From Candidatus Jorgensenbacteria bacterium (GTDB taxonomy: Bacteria; Patescibacteriota; Minisyncoccia; UBA6257; GWB1-50-10), in contig JACRFG010000015.1 in NCBI GenBank assembly GCA_016234345.1, positions 1 through 26,842 on the forward strand: a DNA stretch of 26,842 nucleotides. Reading direction: 5' to 3'. Shown piece by piece: positions 21,501-26,842 of the stretch. The notes beneath the pieces are model-generated. The model ran no database searches and was not told the origin of the DNA. It worked only from the letters and a program-made list of their open reading frames with translations. Numbering within the stretch: the stretch's first letter is position 1; each line of letters opens with the position of its first letter. A program made the translations under genes and the position numbers.

Positions 21501-21678
21501 CACTCAAATTACCTTGATCCCAGGTCATTTTAATAGCGCATGATGAAGTAGCGATAAAAGAAAACGATTGCATGACCGGAACATCAGGCGATTGCGCATA
21601 AACAACGCCAAAAATAATGCTCCCAAAAAATATAGGAACGCCAATGAAAAATGTCGTAAAGATTCGTCTACGTACCAT
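18523..21678 (-). CDS. Large secreted multidomain surface protein with Tyr/Pro repeats
   Basis: A 1051-residue protein with an N-terminal signal peptide (basic R-R-R, hydrophobic core, V-Y-A near residue 28). Domains in order: fibronectin-III-like modules at about 32-140, 300-396 and 400-495; a region of G-x-A-W...G-W-I-S-M / G-W-V-S-F segments (about 500-632); a Tyr/Pro tract (641-656 and 696-762) split by a 39-residue insert; another G-E-A-W...G-W-I-A-F copy (about 779-792); a Pro/Asp linker; and a PKD-like domain (about 953-1035). The tail is G-S-G-S-S then basic, with no LPxTG. Such architecture suggests adhesion or a surface layer. The extended -10 box 7 nt before its ATG predicts a leaderless mRNA. 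It is probably a single-gene unit. Confidence 0.9.
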   Translation of the reverse strand: MVRRRIFTTFFIGVPIFFGSIIFGVVYAQSPDVPVMQSFSFIATSSCAIKMTWDQGNLSGVNADKFQLSRKTCDACSWSPFYDVATSGPGFHDYIEVHQNSANRWIYPGAGFRYFYKVRACTTTNICSTSSSLPFWVSTAPVPTSTASSSIVAIEAIEPTTLKINWQVNTKIPGPSTSSLFDEYGFFTFYKSTSTDISGTSFISSVAPVASSSAITGGLPTGENVGWSLNLPTITAVSSTGNPVVGYPPGSDTATVVRGSHGLMVRNKEVGGFGCDPNNNQHIYFTTSSSPFPNPPWLVIPAAPIFRTIDTNYGNNTIEMTWYDIAGGQGNEDEYEMWRSLDGVTPPSLWRTFPQNSTSTVDDTCPSGNICYYKVRACRTPGLKACSFFSQEASAASGLNAPANLRANLIYVASTTQQALVYLAWQADTVYGHEGFVVERSVNGGPFSDWLFTADLENQTSTFVAVGAAYDFRVRSYRQAARSQPTNTVRVEADIALVLSGQAWSETNFGFNSLPLDVIGGGVGWISMNSDTRDWDGDIHSSDIKYSVQISSSGVVSGLARGMSDGYHGYGWVSFNQDDLWKCPDAPTQVSPGPPCVAQFDPATNKFSGWMRFLGPAYSSGGGWGGFVSLRGAIGSGSYAYPSPSYPYPTPYNTPYSWNFKRSVNSFLASLIPNFSKSVWNIFTGVVEKAEAQYGYLTPYGTPYGTPYGTPYATPGYLYPTPAYPYPYPTPAYPYPYPTPAYGTPYVTPAYGYPTPYPSPLPPNEYGLWYDPVSKRVRGEAWGGDQVGWIAFSKSSTEFSDPAGCEQRGNGTADCNVIADILPRAPVVSNVRISVAPPPPPPDDGGEWCSFDPQYRVTWDYSALSPQVSADLNFINTQGTADPSDDTLIIATTTGSGAGMRFHNPLSDPPPLGDGLGPNTTFRVEVSAVSLDGVRSATSTSLNSTTTPSYYPPLAGFTWAWNGSSYDFTDVSQDRSGGLVPLDTWSWVFTNGSPLTDSNQNVSGVTFSTPTSTVTLTVADQLGKACSVSDLNVGGSGSSATRLIRRIFRER
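19399..19593 (-). repeat. In-frame Tyr/Pro tandem repeat tract
   Basis: The coding strand carries about four Y-G-T-P units (12 bp) followed by about four 9-residue units of the form A-Y-P-Y-P-Y-P-T-P (27 bp; later copies vary to A-Y-G-T-P-Y-V-T-P and A-Y-G-Y-P-T-P). A shorter related block lies at 19711-19758. All copies are multiples of three, so length changes keep the frame. The tract is probably an extended, rod-like linker. Confidence 0.9.
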
Positions 21679-21685
21679 TGCTTTT

Positions 21686-21694
21686 ATTATAGCA
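21686..21694 (-). promoter_or_regulatory. Extended -10 promoter of the surface-protein gene (leaderless)
   Basis: The minus strand reads TGCTATAAT (21686-21694), then 7 nt, then the ATG at 21678. The predicted +1 is the start codon itself. No ribosome site can fit. Confidence 0.65.
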
Positions 21695-21720
21695 AATCAA
21701 AAGCCAAGCACTAGAAGATT

Positions 21721-21750
21721 AAGGAATTAAGATTAAATGATCAATTCCTT
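21721..21750 (-). terminator. Weak hairpin after the propeller-protein gene
   Basis: AAGGAATT (21721-21728) pairs with AATTCCTT (21743-21750) across a 14-nt loop overlapping the stop codon. The stem is AT-rich and the tail has no T run, so termination here is uncertain. Confidence 0.3.
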
Positions 21751-24700
21751 GTCCTAAAATAATTATATCTAGCCTCCTGACCGCTAAGATTACGACCCCA
21801 ATCGGTCATCCAAGAAGGATCGGTAGGGCGCCCTGGAATTGAGCCAGCCGAACAATCATAGTGACTAGGATCTTGATCGCAAGGAAGTCGATTGCCATTA
21901 TGGTTAAGATCCCATTGATCGCTATCGTACGGATAGTAATACTGGTGAGGATCAAGCGTGTAATCGGCTGCGGTCTTCTTAAACACATAATATCGTTGCA
22001 GTGTAGCGTCTGATCCAGTAATACGTGAATCCCACGGCCTATACTCATCATATACGTATTCGGATGAAGTAGTATAAGCCCTCCAAAAAGCGAAACATTC
22101 AGCCCGCATACCAGTATCACATGAAGCCCGTACTGGTGCTGGACTAAGCGTTGAGATTTTAGGATCACGAAGACCGGGACCATAATAAACTCCCAAGAAT
22201 TCATAACGATATGTACACGGCGTCCCGACTGCATTACCTAATTCATTAAAATGCATACGACTGATTACTCCGGTGATGCTATTCCATGGTGTAGCCACAC
22301 CGCACCCGTCATCATATGCGGTCTGCATTTCTGTAATATCACTCGCTCTTATCTTATTGCCGGGTGCGGCATTACCGGACCACGTATATGCCGACTTGCC
22401 ATTTTTTTCGCGTATACGATCAATCTCCCTTTGAAGATCTTGTACGTGAGCTGCTCTCACGGGCTCGCCGCCTTCCAAGGTTTGAACTAGTTTTCCCATT
22501 CCCCATTCTGCCCGATTTGATGTATCCGAATTATATCCCCCAACATAAATAGTTCCGGGCGCAATACCCACGTCAACCGCCATCGCACCAATCCCATCGT
22601 TACGCGATGCTGTAGCATCAAGCTCTTGCCTCCAAAGGAGAAGCCCTGTAGTAAGATCGCGTTTCTCAATAAACCATTCATTGTCACCGCTCGGCATAAG
22701 AGCTGAACCAGCAATATAAATTCCCGTATCATCAACCCCAACCGAACTCAATCCGACCGAATACGTAGTTACGCCCCTTGTGATATCTACAAGTGTGTAA
22801 CCGGCTCCACCCGTACCAAATCCGGAAACGAGAGCGCCGTCGCTCTTATTTCTTTTTTCAAGCCGTCCCTTGCTGTTCGTAGAATCCCACCCAACAGCAT
22901 AAAGATACGTTGCATCAAGAGCGACGCCGCTTGCAAAACCCGACCCGGCATTCTTCGGCCAACCACTCTGAAGCGCAAGCGTTGTACGATCCCGTTTCTC
23001 GACTTCCCATTGATTGTTATGACTCCCGCCAACATAGATATAACCACTATCGACTGCGATTGCATATGCACCGGCTTGATCAGACCCGCTTGTTCCCACT
23101 TTAGCTGCTTGAAGCAACGCACCATCTGAAGCGTTTCGACGTTCAACTCTCCACTCATAATAACAATCGCTGCAAAATCCACCGTTGAATTTGACTCCAG
23201 CCGCATAGATATCACCGCCATAGAGCGCGAGCGCTCGAACCGAGTCCATAGTAAATGGATCAGAGGTCTTAATCCATTGAGTTGTTAAATTATGATCATA
23301 CTTACGTACGTACCACACGCCGAGCATCGGACTGTATGTATCATCTGTTTGTCCGCCAACGTAGAGCGCGTCGTCATCTGAAACGGCGGCGTGCAGCACG
23401 CCCGGCCATACCGCAAAACTACTGCCGCTATTGGCTCTCGAAAGTAGCTGCCCGTCTTTTGATTTTCGTTTTTCTAATATCTGTTGGTTGCCTGCACCAT
23501 ACCCGGCCGCGTACATATTTCCGAACGGATCTATAGCGACACTCTTTACTTGGCCCGCGACCGGTACATCAGTTGTAGTAGTGGTCGGAGGTGGCGTAAG
23601 CACTCCGGAAAATTCTATCGCAGAGTATCCATCTGAAGCTTCAAATGTCCTTAAACGAGCAAACCGACCACCAAAAAAACCATTGTCATTCCCTACAACA
23701 TGAATACCTGGATTCCCTGATATGCTTTGTCCCACAACTACCGACCACGCTGTACCCGTTGCTGATGTAAAAAATCCACCAGAACCGAACTCTATGCCAT
23801 CACACGGTATAGGGAATGTTCCGTGACATAAATCTCCGGTACTTCTCTGTCTTTTCTCAATACGCCAAGCACCGCTCGTCGTTTCACCAACCACATACAC
23901 ATACGCCGCATCAATACTTAAAGAACGTGGTTTTCCGGTCGGTTGAATTCCGCGATTCCAAAGCGGGTATGGACCACCAGCACTTTGAAAAAGTTTGGTG
24001 ATTCTCCAACCACCGGATGAAAGTTGAACACCGACATAAAGATCGTCGCTTATACCGGCCGCAATCGTTGTTGCAATTCCAGCTTGCACGGCGGAGTTAG
24101 CAGAAAAACCAACGTCCACTACGCCTGTCGAAACATTATATTTTTCGATCGCCCAGGCGCCAACCGAGGTATCAACTCCCGCAGCATACAGATTTCCACT
24201 GCCGTCTAAAGCGAGCGCATATACGTCACCGCTTACAATATTTGTCTCAGCCACTCCGGCGTTGCCGAAACTCAAATCGAGATTTCCGGTTGCTTTATCT
24301 CTTTTCTCTACTCGCCACAAACCGTCATCAGACGAATACCCAGAGACATAAACCGATGTTGCATCCACCGCAACTGCGGTAGAACTACCATTTACTGATG
24401 CCACAGCCCAAATTAAATTTCCATCTGCCGCATTCAAACGTTCAACCCGCCATGCGCCATTACTTTCGCCCACTGCATAAAGCGATGAACCGTCGCGCGC
24501 TAAAGTATACGCCACACCATTTACATACGTTGCTGCCCAGAGAGGATCACTAAAAGAACCTGCGGATTCATCCCATTTCTCAACGCGCCAATTACCTAAG
24601 TTTTCGCCCCCCACATACACATACGATGTTCCCGGATCAGTTGCTACTGCGTAGCCCCTGCCAGGATAGCTCGCTGTGGTTGTAATGGTAGTTGTTGCAA

Positions 24701-24833
24701 CCCGAGCTTCCCATATACGGAAACCAATCGCGTCCACGTCTCGTACGCTGATTCCCAAAAACAAAATAGCTGTAATTACGACACCAACAGCTATACTGCC
24801 ATATAAGAGAAATAATCTTACCTGCTTTGGCAT
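21741..24833 (-). CDS. Membrane-anchored beta-propeller-like repeat protein
   Basis: About 1030 residues. A basic N-terminus and one hydrophobic segment (about 5-27) form a signal or anchor. From about 30 to 785 there are roughly 13 degenerate repeats of 50-60 residues with the core (G/N)-x-W-R-V-E-K-R and a following Y-V/A-G-G/E or Y-A-A-G strand, like the delta-60 type propeller repeats. Next comes a helical module with V-R-A-A-H-V-Q-D-L-Q-R-E-I (about 788-800), I-R-A-S-D-I-T-E-M and M-H-F-N-E-L-G, then a Tyr/Asp-rich C-terminal domain with four or more Cys. The ATG at 24833 is chosen; the frame is open to 24869 only through a TTG. It overlaps the stop of the upstream Cys-repeat gene by 16 nt, so translation is coupled. 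The function is probably binding at the cell surface; the ligand is unknown. Confidence 0.85.
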   Translation of the reverse strand: MPKQVRLFLLYGSIAVGVVITAILFLGISVRDVDAIGFRIWEARVATTTITTTASYPGRGYAVATDPGTSYVYVGGENLGNWRVEKWDESAGSFSDPLWAATYVNGVAYTLARDGSSLYAVGESNGAWRVERLNAADGNLIWAVASVNGSSTAVAVDATSVYVSGYSSDDGLWRVEKRDKATGNLDLSFGNAGVAETNIVSGDVYALALDGSGNLYAAGVDTSVGAWAIEKYNVSTGVVDVGFSANSAVQAGIATTIAAGISDDLYVGVQLSSGGWRITKLFQSAGGPYPLWNRGIQPTGKPRSLSIDAAYVYVVGETTSGAWRIEKRQRSTGDLCHGTFPIPCDGIEFGSGGFFTSATGTAWSVVVGQSISGNPGIHVVGNDNGFFGGRFARLRTFEASDGYSAIEFSGVLTPPPTTTTTDVPVAGQVKSVAIDPFGNMYAAGYGAGNQQILEKRKSKDGQLLSRANSGSSFAVWPGVLHAAVSDDDALYVGGQTDDTYSPMLGVWYVRKYDHNLTTQWIKTSDPFTMDSVRALALYGGDIYAAGVKFNGGFCSDCYYEWRVERRNASDGALLQAAKVGTSGSDQAGAYAIAVDSGYIYVGGSHNNQWEVEKRDRTTLALQSGWPKNAGSGFASGVALDATYLYAVGWDSTNSKGRLEKRNKSDGALVSGFGTGGAGYTLVDITRGVTTYSVGLSSVGVDDTGIYIAGSALMPSGDNEWFIEKRDLTTGLLLWRQELDATASRNDGIGAMAVDVGIAPGTIYVGGYNSDTSNRAEWGMGKLVQTLEGGEPVRAAHVQDLQREIDRIREKNGKSAYTWSGNAAPGNKIRASDITEMQTAYDDGCGVATPWNSITGVISRMHFNELGNAVGTPCTYRYEFLGVYYGPGLRDPKISTLSPAPVRASCDTGMRAECFAFWRAYTTSSEYVYDEYRPWDSRITGSDATLQRYYVFKKTAADYTLDPHQYYYPYDSDQWDLNHNGNRLPCDQDPSHYDCSAGSIPGRPTDPSWMTDWGRNLSGQEARYNYFRTRN

Positions 24834-25528
24834 ATTGACTGAAGACGGATATTCAAAATCCGACCACAAAGTTGCATTTTTTGAGACGAATCGCGCATAA
24901 CAAGCTTGATTGCTTCACAATCAAGCTTTAAGTTTGCGCTCAACGAATCGCAACGGACTGCTCCGGGATTTACCGCTAACTGTTCAATCCAAAACATATC
25001 TTCACAGTACGACCGCGCCCCTTGAGGAACCTTAACACATAAAGAAATATTCTTTTCGGTTATCGCTTTTTGTATCCAGTAGCTCACTTCACATTCATTT
25101 TTAAGCTCTTTAGTCGAAATACTTGCGCATACACGGAGATCTTTTTCGCGAACCATCCGTTGGCTCATAATTTGACGCTCACAACTCTCTTTACTCACAA
25201 GGTAATCATCTAATTTCTCACACCACAAAAGATCGAGCGTCGCGAGAGCTTTATTCAAAGCAATATTATTTTCACAGACTATACGATAATCAACATTATC
25301 TACTGTTTTATACTGTATACGGGCACACCCTTCAAAATCACCCGAAGCCACGATACGAGCTGCAAGCATTTCTTGATCGTTTCGCCAAATTTGTTCTTCG
25401 TCTGGTGTTCTATATTTTCGAAATAAACCGTTCTCGTAACCGACTAAATACACGAGCCCGCCTAGCACAACAAGGGCGGCGAGTAATAATAATAAAACGC
25501 GAAACTCGTGGATAGATTTCTTCACCAC
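24818..25528 (-). CDS. Membrane-anchored protein with six cysteine-pair repeats
   Basis: About 236 residues, no named family recognised. A short basic N-terminus and one membrane helix (about 11-31) precede an exported domain with 12 Cys in six pairs. Each repeat of about 33 residues reads roughly L-C-x-x-I-(8-14 residues)-C-E followed by a helix (for example V-C-A-S-I-S-T-K-E-L-K-N-E-C-E and R-C-D-S-L-S-A-N-L-K-L-D-C-E). Even spacing suggests a solenoid of helical hairpins each closed by a disulfide. The start is GTG at 25528 (a second GTG follows), 7 nt after an extended -10 box, so leaderless initiation is likely. The 3' end overlaps the propeller gene, suggesting the two products act together. 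Confidence 0.85.
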   Translation of the reverse strand: MVKKSIHEFRVLLLLLAALVVLGGLVYLVGYENGLFRKYRTPDEEQIWRNDQEMLAARIVASGDFEGCARIQYKTVDNVDYRIVCENNIALNKALATLDLLWCEKLDDYLVSKESCERQIMSQRMVREKDLRVCASISTKELKNECEVSYWIQKAITEKNISLCVKVPQGARSYCEDMFWIEQLAVNPGAVRCDSLSANLKLDCEAIKLVMRDSSQKMQLCGRILNIRLQSICQSR

Positions 25529-25535
25529 GCTTTAT

Positions 25536-25544
25536 ATTATATCA
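25536..25544 (-). promoter_or_regulatory. Extended -10 promoter of the Cys-repeat gene (leaderless)
   Basis: The minus strand reads TGATATAAT (25536-25544), then 7 nt, then GTG at 25528. The predicted +1 is the G of the start codon. The palindrome at 25546-25570 lies directly upstream. Confidence 0.65.
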
Positions 25545-25545
25545 T

Positions 25546-25570
25546 TTTCTTATACTACACGTATAAGAAA
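25546..25570. repeat. Palindrome abutting the Cys-repeat promoter
   Basis: TTTCTTATAC (25546-25555) and GTATAAGAAA (25561-25570) pair perfectly over 10 bp with a 5-nt centre. It covers the -17 to -41 side of the promoter, where a repressor or activator could bind. As RNA it would be an AT-rich hairpin without a T tail, so an operator is the better guess. Confidence 0.5.
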
Positions 25571-25676
25571 CCAAAAAATAAAGTTTTTACTCTAAAAATT
25601 ATTAGTCCAACAATCGCTGCTAGTGCTGTACGAAATAAGCAACCAGTTAATACCTTAAAAGCATTTATCTTATTAG

Positions 25677-26842
25677 TTAGTAGCAACCAACTTGTACCCG
25701 AGTAGCCCAAATAGTTGCTCGTGGCGAACATCGGCTAAAAGTATCATCCCATTCTTTTGCAATAGTACTTTCAAGCGTCCAATTATCACTAAACCCATGA
25801 GAGCTAGTACACTGCGTACCGCATCGTTCGTCAAGAGCAGCGCTACACGTCCGTTGCGTAGCTGACCAACCTAAATACTGCTGCCAACCTCCTCCCCCAC
25901 CAGTAACCGAGGCGCAACTAGCTGCTGAAAAACGACAGAAATTAGAATAGATCGTCCCCCCGGCATTTAAACAATTTACATTCGTATGCAAGTTATTCAC
26001 CAGATAGTAAGGCACGTAACACTCTGAATCCAACTCAACACTACCATCGGATAAAATATCTTGGCTCATACCCTCAATACCGCGACTTAATTCATTAAAA
26101 TGTTCTGCCTTGACCACAGTGTTACCACTCGAGATCGATGATCCACTCCAATTCGGACAAATTTCACGGAACTTACTTTGAAGCAATGAAAGATGTGAAA
26201 CACTCACCGGCGTCACGCCTGCAGTGATGGTACCAATAGAAACCGTTGAAGATCCAAGCGCTTGCCTAAGTCGGTTTAATTCATCTTGCAACCCAATAAT
26301 GTGTGGACCTCGAATGATCGTGCCAGCGTTGACTTCTTGCACACTTTTCTCAAAACGCAACTCAGAATCATCAAGAAGACCAAGATCGTGAGATCCTGCT
26401 ACATAAATAATGGATGGTGGAATTGAAGTATCGAGAGCAATACCATAAGCGACTTCATCGCCATTAACCCGATCGCCAATCTGCTCCCACAATAGATCAC
26501 CGTTCGTAATGTCTCGCTTTTGAACAAGCCATCCTTCACCGCCAGCCGATACCCCAAAGACATTACCGGCAATGTAGACGCCATCGCCATCAAGCGCAAT
26601 CGCTCGAGCTTCTTGCGCTGTGCCACCGATTTGAGTCACATGGTATTCGCTTACTGCGCCATTCGTACCAAATGCACTGACAAAGCTTCCATTTGTTTTG
26701 TCGCGTTTTTCAACACGTACACGGGTTAAGCCAACAGTTGCATTTTCATAACCAGCCACATAAAGAGAGGAGGCATCTACCGCTACAGCTAAAGCGGCAT
26801 CATTACCGGACGTGTTATATCCCGTAATGCCATCGGTCTCAA
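25677..26842 (-). CDS. Propeller-like repeat protein, 5'-truncated by the window end
   Basis: At least 387 residues; the frame stays open to the right edge, and the GTG at 26759 is just an internal Val in a propeller strand (S-L-Y-V-A-G-Y-E). The visible part has about three propeller repeats (T-R-V-R-V-E-K-R-D-K; E-G-W-L-V-Q-K-R-D-I; Y-V-A-G-S), then a helical module with I-I-R-G-P-H-I-I-G-L-Q-D-E-L-N-R-L-R, V-S-V-S-H-L-S-L-L-Q and V-K-A-E-H-F-N-E-L-S, then a Cys-rich C-terminal domain (about 8 Cys) ending in Cys-Tyr. It is a paralogue of the 21741-24833 gene: same order of domains and even an identical 15-nt run (TAATTCATTAAAATG) in the H-F-N-E-L segment. The C-terminal domains differ, so ligands may differ. 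Confidence 0.88.
   Translation of the reverse strand, partial: ETDGITGYNTSGNDAALAVAVDASSLYVAGYENATVGLTRVRVEKRDKTNGSFVSAFGTNGAVSEYHVTQIGGTAQEARAIALDGDGVYIAGNVFGVSAGGEGWLVQKRDITNGDLLWEQIGDRVNGDEVAYGIALDTSIPPSIIYVAGSHDLGLLDDSELRFEKSVQEVNAGTIIRGPHIIGLQDELNRLRQALGSSTVSIGTITAGVTPVSVSHLSLLQSKFREICPNWSGSSISSGNTVVKAEHFNELSRGIEGMSQDILSDGSVELDSECYVPYYLVNNLHTNVNCLNAGGTIYSNFCRFSAASCASVTGGGGGWQQYLGWSATQRTCSAALDERCGTQCTSSHGFSDNWTLESTIAKEWDDTFSRCSPRATIWATRVQVGCY

Noticed and set aside
21741..21743. UGA recoding as in Gracilibacteria or Absconditabacteria
   Set aside because: TGA terminates the propeller gene in a sensible place, and the long coding frames contain no in-frame TGA.
26757..26759. GTG as the real start of the last gene
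   Set aside because: The frame stays open to the window edge with propeller-type sequence, and no ribosome site or -10 box precedes the GTG.

Overview
The window is a roughly 45% GC, gene-dense piece of bacterial chromosome. It most resembles the Candidate Phyla Radiation (Patescibacteria), probably a Parcubacteria-like lineage. That placement is inference from content: a secretin-less type IV pilus cluster, a divergent NAD-dependent ligase, gatC-gatA without gatB, a short GNA1-type acetyltransferase, and large surface proteins with repeated G-x-A-W...G-W-I-x-F segments. TGA works as a normal stop (end of the gene at 21741), so the UGA recoding of Gracilibacteria and Absconditabacteria is not in use. 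No mobile element, CRISPR array, rRNA or phage gene was seen.

Region 1 (1-2131): the start of a membrane protein on the minus strand; a tRNA-Asp(GTC) that looks co-transcribed with a GNA1-like glucosamine-6-phosphate acetyltransferase; an intergenic strip with a long palindrome and a strong terminator that may be a small RNA; a 79-residue Cys/His-rich protein; and a sugar-1-phosphate nucleotidyltransferase. The acetyltransferase and nucleotidyltransferase would fit an amino-sugar nucleotide route of eukaryotic order.

Region 2 (2113-6548, minus): gatA, gatC, an unrecognised 198-residue protein, and ligA.

Region 3 (6564-17710, minus): a nearly complete type IV pilus cluster in transcription order pilM, pilN-like, pilO, small pilP-like protein, pilB, pilT, pilC, two tandem pilins, a strong terminator, pilD, then four minor-pilin-like genes (GspH/FimT, PilV, PilW/PilJ and PilX types). 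PilM, N and O form the inner scaffold, PilB and PilT power extension and retraction on PilC, PilD matures the pilins, and the minor pilins probably prime the fibre. No secretin is present, as expected for an envelope without a typical outer membrane. A comF-type gene diverges from pilM, which hints at a DNA-uptake role.

Region 4 (18523-26842, minus): a surface-protein locus. It holds a 1051-residue protein with fibronectin-like and PKD-like domains and a Tyr/Pro-rich repeat tract; a 1030-residue propeller-like repeat protein; an overlapping membrane protein with six cysteine pairs; and the 3' part of a paralogous propeller protein.

A theme across regions 2-4 is a set of extended -10 boxes (TGnTAWAAT) placed exactly 7 nt before a start codon. 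This predicts leaderless mRNAs for pilM and two surface-protein genes, with two looser cases elsewhere.
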